Source: Aliiroseovarius sp.
GTDB lineage: Bacteria; Pseudomonadota; Alphaproteobacteria; Rhodobacterales; Rhodobacteraceae
Reading direction: 5' to 3'
Assembly (NCBI RefSeq): GCF_030148435.1
Contig: NZ_JASBTN010000070.1
Coordinates: forward strand, 1-56,892
DNA: 56,892 nt
Below, in pieces: positions 1 to 9,129 of this stretch (positions are counted from its first letter, which is position 1; each line of letters starts with the position of its first letter). A program made the position numbers and the translations under genes. A model generated the notes under the pieces. The model was not told where the DNA came from. It worked only from the letters and a program-made list of their open reading frames with translations, and made no database searches.

Positions 1-561
<561 letters not shown>

Positions 562-617
562 TTTGTAGTCTCCGCTAAATCTTCCGTTCCTTTTGCAAAC
601 AGTTAGGCTGGAAATGG

Positions 618-632
618 TTAATGCCCCGTTAC
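618..632 (-). promoter_or_regulatory. CtrA-like box upstream of ctrA
   Basis: On the plus strand the sequence reads TTAA, seven bases, TTAC, one mismatch from the alphaproteobacterial CtrA consensus TTAA-N7-TTAA. It lies 57 bp upstream of the ctrA start codon, between sciP and ctrA. CtrA autoregulation, with SciP inhibiting CtrA-activated transcription, is established in Caulobacter; applying that here is inference. Confidence 0.4.
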
Positions 633-659
633 CCACAGAGAACTTTTAGCGAATACACC

Positions 660-938
660 CTAGGGTTGTCTATACTTTTGAAGAGCCGTTGCTTTCAACG
701 CCGCCTCCCCATGGTTTTCGACCGCGCCAGCCCATTCGGAATATTCTTCTTCCGACAGGCCATAGAGCGTGAGCGCGTCGGCCAGGGTGATGAGCCCGTG
801 TGTCACCCCCTTCACCACCGCAGCCTTGCGGCTGGCGACCCATCTGCGCGTATCCTGCGGTGGCAGGTCGGCGCGCGTCATGATCGACCCGTCCGGCAAG
901 GTCACGGCACGTGGTCCATCGACTTTCTTGAGATACAT
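660..938 (-). CDS. sciP: SciP, small CtrA inhibitory protein (DUF1153)
   Basis: A 92-residue protein of the DUF1153 family. In Caulobacter, SciP blocks CtrA-activated transcription in G1 cells. Visible here are the basic segment RRWVASRKAAVVKGV, followed by a helix-turn-helix-like stretch (LITLADALTLYGLSEEEYSEWAGAV) and the terminal LQKYR typical of the family. I chose the ATG at 938 because GGGAG sits six bases before it; an in-frame start at 959 would add seven residues that are not expected in the family. The gene is divergent from mnmA and precedes ctrA on the same strand, so the regulator and its inhibitor are direct neighbours. Confidence 0.88.
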   Translation of the reverse strand: MYLKKVDGPRAVTLPDGSIMTRADLPPQDTRRWVASRKAAVVKGVTHGLITLADALTLYGLSEEEYSEWAGAVENHGEAALKATALQKYRQP

Positions 939-1060
939 CTGTGGCTCCCGATACGTCACTCGGGGCCAATCTGACCGGACAGGTTTAAGAAGCGGTGAAG
1001 CCCCCCCTTGTTGTTGTGTCGAATTTTCCTATATTTCGGGTCTCTTTCCCTGGGGGATGC

Positions 1061-2203
1061 ATGATGGACATCGAAACGAAGCTGAACTCGCTGGGCTTTG
1101 CCAAGCCGCCGGCCCAGACCCGCGTGGTCGTGGCGATGTCCGGCGGCGTGGACAGTTCCGTCGTGGCCGCGATGCTGGCCGAGGAAGGCTATGACGTGGT
1201 CGGCGTGACCCTGCAGCTCTATGACCATGGTGCGGCGCTGGCCAAGAAGGGCGCCTGCTGTGCGGGGATCGACATCCACGATGCGCGCCGGGTGGCCGAT
1301 ACGATGGGTTTCCCCCACTACGTGCTGGACTATGAGAACATCTTCCAGGACGCGGTGATCGACGAGTTCGCCGACAGTTACCTCGCCGGCGCCACGCCCG
1401 TGCCCTGCATTCGCTGCAACGAGCGGGTAAAGTTCAAGGACATGATGGAGACCGCACGCGACCTGGGCGCCGATTGCATGGCGACCGGCCACTATATCCA
1501 GCGCGACATGGGGGCCAGGGGGGCCGAACTGCATCGCGCCGCCGATCCGGCTCGTGACCAGAGCTATTTCCTGTTCTCGACCACACCGGAGCAGCTGAAT
1601 TACCTGCGCTTCCCGCTGGGCCATCTCAAGACCAAGGACGAAACCCGGGCGCTGGCGCGCAAATACGGGCTGGAGGTGGCGGACAAGCCCGACAGCCAGG
1701 ACATCTGTTTCGTGCCAAATGGCGATTATGCCTCGGTGATCGAAAAGCTGCGCCCTGGTGCGGCCGAGCCGGGAGAGATCGTGCATGCGGACGGCCGGGT
1801 TCTGGGCACCCACAAGGGGGTGATCCATTACACGATCGGTCAGCGGCGCGGGCTGGGGATCGGCGGGCTGTCGGACCCCCTTTACGTGGTCAAGCTGGAC
1901 GTGGACAACAAGCAGGTGATCGTCGGCCCGAAGGAGATGCTGTCGACCCGGATCATCCCGGTGCGCGAGATCAACTGGCTGGGGGATGAGCCCTTCACTT
2001 CGCGCGACCAGTGGGAGCTGGCTGTCAAGGTGCGTTCGACCCGCCCGCCGCGCGATGCGATCGTGCGGCCGATTTCGGAAACCGAGGCCGAGGTCGAACT
2101 GCTTTCGCCCGAGGAAGGGGTGAGCCCGGGACAGGCCTGTGTCTTCTACGCCCCCGAGGGGCCGCGTGTTTTTGGCGGCGGCTGGATCTGGCGCGGGAAG
2201 TAA
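1061..2203 (+). CDS. mnmA: tRNA-specific 2-thiouridylase MnmA
   Basis: This enzyme thiolates U34 of the Lys, Glu and Gln tRNAs, using sulfur relayed from a cysteine desulfurase, in the cytoplasm. The 380-residue protein shows the PP-loop [12 protein letters not shown], the catalytic cysteine in PVPCIRCN and the second cysteine in [12 protein letters not shown]. The C-terminal region ([19 protein letters not shown]) is complete. The frame is open from 995, but the ATG at 1061 follows a GGGGGA ribosome-binding site and gives the usual N-terminus; a second ATG directly follows it. It converges on lpxB across a 45 bp gap with no clear hairpin. Confidence 0.95.
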   Translation: MMDIETKLNSLGFAKPPAQTRVVVAMSGGVDSSVVAAMLAEEGYDVVGVTLQLYDHGAALAKKGACCAGIDIHDARRVADTMGFPHYVLDYENIFQDAVIDEFADSYLAGATPVPCIRCNERVKFKDMMETARDLGADCMATGHYIQRDMGARGAELHRAADPARDQSYFLFSTTPEQLNYLRFPLGHLKTKDETRALARKYGLEVADKPDSQDICFVPNGDYASVIEKLRPGAAEPGEIVHADGRVLGTHKGVIHYTIGQRRGLGIGGLSDPLYVVKLDVDNKQVIVGPKEMLSTRIIPVREINWLGDEPFTSRDQWELAVKVRSTRPPRDAIVRPISETEAEVELLSPEEGVSPGQACVFYAPEGPRVFGGGWIWRGK

Positions 2204-2248
2204 ACCCCCGGCTCCCGGCACGCCGCAACCGGCGGTCCGAACGGGGCG

Positions 2249-3385
2249 TCAGCGCACGACGGACAGGACAGATCGCGCGGCCCTCAGGCCGGGCGCTTCG
2301 CCGCCACGGCCGAGACGCTCCATCGTGACCTGCATGGCCGCGCGCTGATCCCCCGGCGCATCGAGCACCGACAAGAGCGCCGGGGCGATCTTTTCGGGCA
2401 GGCAATCCGCGCCCAGGAACTCCGGCACCGCGCGGGTTTCCGACACCAGGTTGACCAATGTCGCCGTGTCGATCTTGATCATGCGTTTCACGATCTGGCG
2501 GGTCAGCCAGTTCATGTCATAGGCGATCACCATCGGCGTGTCCGCGGCTGCGAGTTCCAGCGACACGGTCCCCGAAGCTGCCAGCGCCACATCGGCCGCG
2601 GCAAAGGCCGCGCGTTTCGCCTGCGCATCGGCGGGCGGAATCCGCACCACCTGCCCCGGCCAGCCCGAAGTGACCCGGGCCACGTCCTCCTCGACCCCCT
2701 GAGCGACCGGCACCACCACGCGGATGTCGGGACGTTCGGCCACCGCCCGGCGCAGCACCTCGCCAAAGATGTCGCCCAGCCGTCCGACCTCGCCCCTGCG
2801 CGAGCCCGGCAGGGCCAGCAGCAGCGGTGCATCGCCGATACCGCGTTCGGTTCGGAAGGCCGCCACGTCGTCGCCCGTCGCGACGGGCTCAGCCACCACC
2901 GGGTGGCCCACGAAATCACAGCCCATGCCAGCGGCCTGCATCAGCGGCGGCTCGAACGGCAAAAGCGCCAGCACGTGGTCGATCACCTTCGCCATCTTCG
3001 CCGCGCGCCCCTCGCGCCAGGCCCAGACGGAAGGCGCCACGTAATGCACGGTGGGAATGTCGCTGACCGCTTTCACCAGCGTGGCCACGCGCAGGCAGAA
3101 ATCCGGGCTGTCGATGGTGACGATCACATCCGGTTCGAAGGCCAGCGCGGCCTCGGCCACCTCGCGTATGCGCCGTTTCAGGTGGAAATATTTCGGCGCG
3201 ACCTCGACAATACCCATGATCGACAGTTCCGACATGTCGAACTGGCTGTTCAGCCCCTGCCCCTGCATCGCCGCGCCGCCGACACCGGCAAATTCGACAC
3301 CCGGAGTGAGCTGTTTGAGCCCCTCCATCAGCGCCCCGCCCAGCCGGTCGCCCGAGGGTTCACCCGCGATGATGAACACCCGCAT
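2249..3385 (-). CDS. lpxB: Lipid-A-disaccharide synthase LpxB
   Basis: LpxB condenses UDP-2,3-diacylglucosamine with lipid X to form the beta-1,6 disaccharide of lipid A, as a peripheral inner-membrane GT19 glycosyltransferase. The 378-residue protein starts MRVFIIAGEPSGDRLGG and contains the family segments VAPSVWAWREGRAAK, LALPGSRRGEV and ASGTVSLELAAADTPMVIAY. Its start codon overlaps the lpxI stop by one base (TGATG), which indicates translational coupling. It is the last gene of the lpx cluster. Confidence 0.97.
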   Translation of the reverse strand: MRVFIIAGEPSGDRLGGALMEGLKQLTPGVEFAGVGGAAMQGQGLNSQFDMSELSIMGIVEVAPKYFHLKRRIREVAEAALAFEPDVIVTIDSPDFCLRVATLVKAVSDIPTVHYVAPSVWAWREGRAAKMAKVIDHVLALLPFEPPLMQAAGMGCDFVGHPVVAEPVATGDDVAAFRTERGIGDAPLLLALPGSRRGEVGRLGDIFGEVLRRAVAERPDIRVVVPVAQGVEEDVARVTSGWPGQVVRIPPADAQAKRAAFAAADVALAASGTVSLELAAADTPMVIAYDMNWLTRQIVKRMIKIDTATLVNLVSETRAVPEFLGADCLPEKIAPALLSVLDAPGDQRAAMQVTMERLGRGGEAPGLRAARSVLSVVR

Positions 3386-4191
3386 CAGCGCGCCAACAGG
3401 AAAAGGTCGTGTTCACGCACCAGGCGTTCGACCTCTTCCTGCTCCAACACGATGACGCCGCCGGCGGCAATGAACAGACCGGCCAGCCCGGCCCCGGCCA
3501 CGCCGCGGATCGTTTCGGGACCGATGGTGGGCATGTCGACGCGCAGATCCTGACCCTCCTTGGCCGCTTTGACCAGCACGCCCTTCTCGCCGCGTTTCAG
3601 GTGCTCGGGCGTGGTTGCCACATAGCGCAGAAGCGCGTCGGTGCCCTGGATCGTCTCGATGCCCAGGCATTGCCCGCCGGCAACGACACAGCCCTGCCCG
3701 ACATCCATGGGAGAAAGCGCGATCAGGATATCGGCGGCGCGCACCGCATCGTCACGTTCCTGTTTCGTCGGCTGCCGGCCAAAAAGCGTATGGGCATGCA
3801 CCTTCAGCGCGGGGGCGACCTCATGGGCGCCGGAGACGATGAACCCCTCGGCCTCGAAAATCTCGATGATCACGCGCAGAAGCCCGTCGTCGCCACCCGC
3901 CATCGCCTTCATGACCCGCGGCATCAGCCGCGCGGTTTTCATGTCGAACCTGAGCGGGTTCAGGTGGGGGCGGGTCATCGAGCCGGCAAAGACCACCTCG
4001 TTCACCGAATGCGCGCGCAGATCCTTGAACAGGGCACCCAGCTTTTCGAAACTGGCCCGCAGATGCAGCTGCCCTTCCGGCACGTCGACGTCCACCCCGT
4101 CGAAGGTGACGAACAGCGCCGTGTCATCCGCCGCCGCGATCTCGCGCGGCAACTGGCCGTGACCGGCAAGGATGGCCAGGCGCGGTTCCAT
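3385..4191 (-). CDS. lpxI: UDP-2,3-diacylglucosamine pyrophosphatase LpxI
   Basis: A 268-residue DUF1009 protein. LpxI hydrolyses UDP-2,3-diacylglucosamine to lipid X and UMP, replacing the unrelated LpxH in most alphaproteobacteria. The N-terminal domain (LAILAGHGQLPREIAAA) and the C-terminal domain (ALSPMDVGQGCVVAGGQCLGIETIQGTDALL, followed by MPTIGPETI) are both visible. It lies between lpxA and lpxB, overlapping each by one base in TGATG, so the three genes are almost certainly co-translated. Confidence 0.95.
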   Translation of the reverse strand: MEPRLAILAGHGQLPREIAAADDTALFVTFDGVDVDVPEGQLHLRASFEKLGALFKDLRAHSVNEVVFAGSMTRPHLNPLRFDMKTARLMPRVMKAMAGGDDGLLRVIIEIFEAEGFIVSGAHEVAPALKVHAHTLFGRQPTKQERDDAVRAADILIALSPMDVGQGCVVAGGQCLGIETIQGTDALLRYVATTPEHLKRGEKGVLVKAAKEGQDLRVDMPTIGPETIRGVAGAGLAGLFIAAGGVIVLEQEEVERLVREHDLFLLAR

Positions 4192-4988
4192 CAGCTGGGC
4201 GTCAGAAAGCCGCGATCGCTGTCGCCCAGGATAAAGGCCACCATCTCGCGCACATAGTCGCTGTCGGCCTCTTCCTCGAGCCGCCGGGCACGTTCCTGAA
4301 AGTTGCCCTCGCCCTGTTTGAGCATCAGGAAGGCAGCACGAAGCGCGGTGATGTCGGCGCGGTCCACACCGCGACGCTTCAGCCCGACCAGGTTCAGCCC
4401 GTCGAGCTCCCCGCGCGGGCCCTGGACCAGCGCGTGGGGCAACACGTCCGAAGTCACCATGGACAGCGCACCGATGATGGCGCCACGACCGATGCGCACG
4501 AACTGATGGATGCCCGAGAGGCCGCCGACGATCACCTGATCGTCGATGTGACAGTGCCCCGCGACGGCGACGTTGTTCACCAGGATGACGTGATTGCCGA
4601 TCTGGCAGTCATGGGCCACGTGGCAGCCGGCCATGAACAGCCCGTCATCGCCGATCCTGGTCAGCCCGCCTCCGCCGGCGGTGCCCGGATTCATCGTGAC
4701 ATGTTCACGAATCCGGTTGCGTGCGCCGATGTCCAGCCGGGTTTCCTCGCCGCCGAATTTCAGGTCCTGCGGAACTTCACCGATCACGGCGAAGGGAAAG
4801 ACAACGGTTTCCTCCCCGATCGAGGTATCGCCCGTCACCACAACGTGGCTTTTCAGATGCACCCCCCGGCCCAGCCGGACCTTGGCGCCGACGATGGTGA
4901 AGGGGCCGACAATGCAGTCCGGCCCGACCACGGCGCCGTCTTCGACGATGGCGCTGGAATGGACCTCTGCGCTGGGATCAATTCCCAT
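4191..4988 (-). CDS. lpxA: UDP-N-acetylglucosamine acyltransferase LpxA
   Basis: LpxA catalyses the first step of lipid A synthesis, transferring a 3-hydroxyacyl chain from ACP to O-3 of UDP-GlcNAc. The 265-residue protein is built of hexapeptide repeats forming a left-handed beta helix. It starts MGIDPSAEVHSSAIVE and carries NRIREHVTMNPGT, the catalytic-histidine region FMAGCHVAHDCQIG, and GHCHIDDQVIVGGLSGIHQ. It follows fabZ by three bases. No lpxD gene, which encodes the next N-acyltransferase, is found in this cluster. Confidence 0.97.
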   Translation of the reverse strand: MGIDPSAEVHSSAIVEDGAVVGPDCIVGPFTIVGAKVRLGRGVHLKSHVVVTGDTSIGEETVVFPFAVIGEVPQDLKFGGEETRLDIGARNRIREHVTMNPGTAGGGGLTRIGDDGLFMAGCHVAHDCQIGNHVILVNNVAVAGHCHIDDQVIVGGLSGIHQFVRIGRGAIIGALSMVTSDVLPHALVQGPRGELDGLNLVGLKRRGVDRADITALRAAFLMLKQGEGNFQERARRLEEEADSDYVREMVAFILGDSDRGFLTPS

Positions 4989-4991
4989 GGC

Positions 4992-5450
4992 TCACGCCCC
5001 CTGAAGGTCCAGCATCGCGGTGAAATCTGCCTCGCAGGCGACCTCGTCACCGACCTTGGCAACCCCGGAGAATTTCCAGATCTTCGAGCCCGAGCGGTTC
5101 ACGGTCACGAAGAGCTCCAGCATGTCGCCCGGCACCACCTTGCGGCGGAACTTGGCCTTGTCGATGCCCATGAAATAGACCAGCGCATCCTTTTCCACGA
5201 TGTCCAGGCTGATCGAGGCCATCACGGCGGCAGCCTGGGCCATCGCTTCGATGATGGTCACACCGGGCATGATCGGGGCGCCGGGAAAGTGGCCCTGGAA
5301 ATGCGGTTCGTTCATCGTGACCATTTTGATGCCGCGACAGGATTGACCGGGTACGATGTCCTCGACCCGGTCCACCAAAAGGAATGGGTAACGGTGCGGA
5401 ATGCACTTCTGGATCAGGTGGATATCGGCACTGGTCGGCATGTCGGTCAT
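4992..5450 (-). CDS. fabZ: 3-hydroxyacyl-ACP dehydratase FabZ
   Basis: FabZ dehydrates 3-hydroxyacyl-ACP in fatty acid elongation and competes with LpxA for 3-hydroxyacyl-ACP, which explains its place beside lpxA. The 152-residue protein shows [13 protein letters not shown] and the active-site segment [20 protein letters not shown] with its His and Glu. The frame is open far upstream through the skp-like gene; the ATG at 5450, preceded by AAGGGA, gives the normal length. The gap to the upstream skp-like gene is 64 bp. Confidence 0.96.
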   Translation of the reverse strand: MTDMPTSADIHLIQKCIPHRYPFLLVDRVEDIVPGQSCRGIKMVTMNEPHFQGHFPGAPIMPGVTIIEAMAQAAAVMASISLDIVEKDALVYFMGIDKAKFRRKVVPGDMLELFVTVNRSGSKIWKFSGVAKVGDEVACEADFTAMLDLQGA

Positions 5451-5514
5451 CGGGGTATCCCTTGTTCTTCTGTCGTCCCTGACTAACAAGCCGGGCGCCG
5501 TGAAACAATGGCGA

Positions 5515-6171
5515 TCAGTCGTGCCGGCCCGGATCGTCGGCAGGCTCCTCTTTCGGCGCCGCTCCGTCGGACGAGGGCGTTTCCGGCTGTGGGGAAACGC
5601 CGGGATCGTCGGCGGGCTGCTCTTCCGGCTGGGTGCCGTCCCCAAGGGTGGCATCGATCCGGGCAATCGCCAGGTCGGTGATGTCGATGTTGCGCGCGGA
5701 CAGCAGGATGGCGGTGCGATCCAGGATGGCAACCGCCCCCAGATCCGCGACCAGCTCGCGCAGGACACTCACGACACGTTCTTCGAACATCCGCTGCTCG
5801 GATGCGCGCAACGCCGTGAACCGCGCGCTTGCAAGCTCTGCCTCGGCGCGCAGGGCCACGACCTTTTCGTCGAAAGCATCGGCCTTGGCGCGAAACTCAG
5901 CGGGGGTCAGGGTCTTGCGCGCCTCGGTCAGAGCCAGTTCTTCGGCTTCCAGAGCGGCTTCAAGCTCCTGGGTTTCCTCGGCAAGTTGCAGGCCCTGGTT
6001 GGCCAGCTGTTCGATCACCCGTCGACCAAACTGTGTCCCCTGGAACAACCTGTCCCTGTCCAGCGTGACGAATTGCGTCGGCGCAGGGGATCCCTCCTGC
6101 GCGCGGAGGCCTTCCGGCACGCCCAGAACACCGGCAACAGTTGTGACGAAGACAAGCGCAAGGGCGCGCAT
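5515..6171 (-). CDS. OmpH/Skp-family periplasmic chaperone
   Basis: Skp chaperones carry unfolded outer-membrane proteins to BamA. The 218-residue protein has an N-terminal signal peptide ([17 protein letters not shown]), the Skp-type segment [16 protein letters not shown], and a long Glu/Ala-rich coiled coil (residues about 60-140). It ends in an acidic, proline-rich tail of about 40 residues that ordinary Skp proteins lack. The ATG at 6171 gives a clean signal peptide although its ribosome-binding site is weak. It lies 40 bp downstream of bamA, the usual alphaproteobacterial order. Confidence 0.88.
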   Translation of the reverse strand: MRALALVFVTTVAGVLGVPEGLRAQEGSPAPTQFVTLDRDRLFQGTQFGRRVIEQLANQGLQLAEETQELEAALEAEELALTEARKTLTPAEFRAKADAFDEKVVALRAEAELASARFTALRASEQRMFEERVVSVLRELVADLGAVAILDRTAILLSARNIDITDLAIARIDATLGDGTQPEEQPADDPGVSPQPETPSSDGAAPKEEPADDPGRHD

Positions 6172-6211
6172 CACGCCAGGTCCGGGCCGTCTCTTCGCAG
6201 CTCCGCGTCGA

Positions 6212-8581
6212 TCAGAACTCGGTCTGGATGGTGAACTCGAAGCTGGTTTCCTTGTCATAGTCTTCCTTCGCCAACGCGTGGGTGAAGTTGAAACGCAAGG
6301 GCCCGATGGCCGTCGTCCAGAAGACCGACGCGCCGACAACGGCCCGAATATGCGCGGCGTCATCAATCAATCCGCCCAGATTGTCATCCAGCCCCCACAG
6401 GGTGCCCGCATCAACAAACAGACCACCGGTTATGCCGTATTCCTCGGGCAGACCCAGCGGGAACTCCGCTTCAAGCCGCGTGACGGCGTAGAAATTACCC
6501 CCAAGCGCGTCATCCTTGGGATCGCCCCCGGAATCGAGCGTCAAATCGCGCGGGCCGATTCCGTTTGGCTCGAAACCGCGCATCTTGCTTGTCCCAAGCG
6601 AAAAACGGTCAACGATCCGGCTGCCCGTATCCCCAAGCCCGATCAACGCCCCGCCTTCCACGGTCCCGCGCAGGGTTATCTGGTCATTCAGAACCAGCGT
6701 ACGACCGGTCAGTGAGGCCGTCGCCTCGGCATATTCGTAATCAGCGCCGAACCCGCCGAGGTCCAGAGCCACGTTTGCCCTTACGCCTGCCTCCGGGTTC
6801 AGTCCGGTGCGCCGTGTGTCCCAGGTATAGGACACGCCGACCCCCGCCCCGGTCTGTCGCCCAAGGGCAATGTCGTCGATGATCAGCGTGGACACGTCGG
6901 CAGGATCCAGACCCGCGCCGGTCATTTCGATGCTTTCAACGAAGGTGCTGAGCTTCAGACGCCCGTTTTCGCTGACCGGGAATTCAAGAGAGGGGCGGAA
7001 ACGCACGACCGCGGTGTCGTAATCCTCGTCATCCGCATTGTCGGAGTCCGCGTAGGAAGCCCTGATGCCGAAGGCCAGATCCCGACCCAGCGTGTTCGGT
7101 TCGACAAAGCCGAAGTTGAACGACCGTGTGTCCGAGCCGCTGTTGAAGCTGAGCGACAGGTATTGGCCCCGCCCCAGGAAATTGCGTTCCGTGAAGGCCA
7201 GGTTCAACCCAAGTCCGGATTCCGAGGAATAGGACCCGCCAAAGGACAGGCTGCCGGTGGGCTGTTCTTCCACATCGACATCAATCACAACCGTGCCCGG
7301 GCCGGATCCCTCGCGGGCCTGCACGTCGGCGGTGGAGAAGAAGCCAAGCGCCCGGATCCGTTCCGCCGCCTCGCGGATTTCGCGCGGGTTGAACGGGTCG
7401 CCCTCGACCACTCGGAACTGGTTGCGCACAACGCGGTCAAGCGTGGTCGCGTTGCCCTCGATGTCGATCCGTTCGACAATGATGCGCGGGCCGCGGGTCA
7501 CGACCAGTTCGATATCAAGGGTCTGGCTGCGGTCGTTGCGCGTCACGCGCGGCTCGACCCGGATGAAGTTCAGCCCCTTCTGGATTGCCAGCCGCTCCAT
7601 GCGTGCGATCGTGTTTTCCAGCGCGGCAGGGTTGTAGGTCTGACCGGGGCGAATACGCGACACCGCGTGGAACTCGTCCGGGTCCACCTCGGCCAGGTCT
7701 GACGTCGTGGTGATTTCGCCAAACTCGAAGCTCTGCCCCTCGCGGACCTGGAAGGTCACGAAGAAGGCGTCGCGTTCGCGCGCCATTTCGCTGGCCACGG
7801 CCGTGACCTGGAAGTCGATATAGCCGCGCGACTGGTAGAAATCGCGCAGCACCTGTTTGTCGAATTCGATCCGGTCCGGCACATAAGTGTCGGCACGGAT
7901 GAACTGACGCAGGATGCCGGCCTGCTTGGTTTCCAGAACGCGACGCAGTCGACGGTCCGAGAAGTCACGGTTGCCGGTAAAGGTCAGGCGTTCGACCTCG
8001 ACCGTGCGGCCTTCGGAGACTTCGAACACCAGGTCGACGCGGTTGTTCGAACGACGAATGATCACCGGATCGACCGTGGCGGCAATCCGGCCCTGCGATT
8101 GATAGGCTTCGATGATGGTGCGGGCGTCGGCTTCGGCGGCCGACGGGGAATAGACCTGGCGCGGAGCCGATTGCAGCAGACTGTCGAACACTTCATCCTT
8201 CAGTCGCCTGTTGCCCTCGATGGAAACCCGGTTGATGGTCGGAAATTCCTGCACCCGGACGACCAGAAGGTTGCCCTGCGGGACAAGCGCGACCCTTTCG
8301 AACAGGCCCGAGCCCTGCAACCGTCGGTAGCCGTCGTTCAACTCGGCGGCCGACAGGGTCTCGCCGCGCTCCACGCCCAGATAACTCAGGATGGTGGCGG
8401 CCTCGATCCGGCGGTTGCCTTCGATCTCGACCCGGGTGAAGGCATAGGTCTGGGCGGCGGCGGGCTGCGGTGGCAAGGAGGTAACGGCGGTGGTCGCCAG
8501 GAACAGCGCCAGGGCGCTGCGCGTTGCAAATCTCAGTGTCCCACCAGCAATCCCGGCATTAATTCCCGAGTTTTTCAGCAT
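6212..8581 (-). CDS. bamA: Outer membrane protein assembly factor BamA
   Basis: BamA is the essential Omp85 protein that inserts beta barrels into the outer membrane. The 789-residue protein has a signal peptide ending near PAAAQTYAF, five POTRA domains (first seen in FTRVEIEGNRRIEAATILSYLG) and a C-terminal barrel ending in the aromatic residue expected of outer-membrane proteins (FEFTIQTEF). The substrate-exit region FSLGTSKMRGFEPNGIGPRD includes the conserved surface-antigen motif. The upstream gap to the next gene is 274 bp, enough for its own promoter. Confidence 0.97.
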   Translation of the reverse strand: MLKNSGINAGIAGGTLRFATRSALALFLATTAVTSLPPQPAAAQTYAFTRVEIEGNRRIEAATILSYLGVERGETLSAAELNDGYRRLQGSGLFERVALVPQGNLLVVRVQEFPTINRVSIEGNRRLKDEVFDSLLQSAPRQVYSPSAAEADARTIIEAYQSQGRIAATVDPVIIRRSNNRVDLVFEVSEGRTVEVERLTFTGNRDFSDRRLRRVLETKQAGILRQFIRADTYVPDRIEFDKQVLRDFYQSRGYIDFQVTAVASEMARERDAFFVTFQVREGQSFEFGEITTTSDLAEVDPDEFHAVSRIRPGQTYNPAALENTIARMERLAIQKGLNFIRVEPRVTRNDRSQTLDIELVVTRGPRIIVERIDIEGNATTLDRVVRNQFRVVEGDPFNPREIREAAERIRALGFFSTADVQAREGSGPGTVVIDVDVEEQPTGSLSFGGSYSSESGLGLNLAFTERNFLGRGQYLSLSFNSGSDTRSFNFGFVEPNTLGRDLAFGIRASYADSDNADDEDYDTAVVRFRPSLEFPVSENGRLKLSTFVESIEMTGAGLDPADVSTLIIDDIALGRQTGAGVGVSYTWDTRRTGLNPEAGVRANVALDLGGFGADYEYAEATASLTGRTLVLNDQITLRGTVEGGALIGLGDTGSRIVDRFSLGTSKMRGFEPNGIGPRDLTLDSGGDPKDDALGGNFYAVTRLEAEFPLGLPEEYGITGGLFVDAGTLWGLDDNLGGLIDDAAHIRAVVGASVFWTTAIGPLRFNFTHALAKEDYDKETSFEFTIQTEF

Positions 8582-8855
8582 CTTGCAATCTTTCGCTCAG
8601 ACATCCCAATCCCCGGACCCCGCCCCGGTCCGTGGCAGTGGACCGCATTCTGGGACGTTTCCCGGCACTAATCGTGTCAAATTGCGTGCCGAGTCACGGC
8701 GCACCAAACACTCCGTTCGGATTAATGGCTTGTGACGGGCTTGTCAAAGCGCGAAACCGCCCCTGTCGCTGGCGGGCGGACAGAGGCGGCTTTGTGGCGG
8801 GTATCAGGTTCGATATGTGCGGGTTTGTTGCCGATTTTCCGACAGGCCGTTGATT

Positions 8856-8987
8856 TCAGCCCAGGAAAGCCCCCAGGGCGGCTCCGGCGCCAAGGGCCGC
8901 AGCGATTGTTCCGACGTAGAACAGGCGGTCCCAATTCAGGTCGACCAGAAGCGACAGGCCGCGTGTGCCTTGCTGAATATGTTCCAT
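8856..8987 (-). CDS. Small predicted membrane peptide (43 aa)
   Basis: An open frame encoding MEHIQQGTRGLSLLVDLNWD, then a hydrophobic stretch rich in Ala and Gly (FYVGTIAAALGAGAALGAFLG). An AAAGAGG ribosome-binding site lies about seven bases before the ATG, well above chance for an accidental frame. It sits between rseP and bamA on the same strand. The product would be a single-span inner-membrane peptide with a short hydrophilic N-terminus. I do not recognise a function; the pattern is similar to small conserved hypotheticals I associate with Rhodobacteraceae, but that is only an impression. Confidence 0.6.
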   Translation of the reverse strand: MEHIQQGTRGLSLLVDLNWDRLFYVGTIAAALGAGAALGAFLG

Positions 8988-9007
8988 GACGAGCCTCTTT
9001 CGCTTGT

Positions 9008-9033
9008 ATTCCCCTCCCGTGTGACAGGGGAAT
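9008..9033 (-). other. Inverted repeat between rseP and the 43-aa gene
   Basis: ATTCCCCT and AGGGGAAT form a perfect 8 bp stem around a 10-base loop, just upstream of the ribosome-binding site of the 43-codon gene. There is no U-tract on either strand, so it may be an attenuator, an operator or an RNA-stability element more than a terminator. Confidence 0.4.
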
Positions 9034-9129
9034 GTGACCCCGGCAGCCCGGGAATAAGGCGAAATTGTGGCATTTGCAGGTTCGTACCGCGGTTTCGGCG
9101 CAAATCCAGGAGATTCCCCCTGCAGTCGG

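Noticed and set aside
956-2221. Long minus-strand frame opposite mnmA
   Set aside because: Composition rich in His, Arg and Gly is typical of antisense of a GC-rich gene; the plus-strand gene is a clear MnmA.
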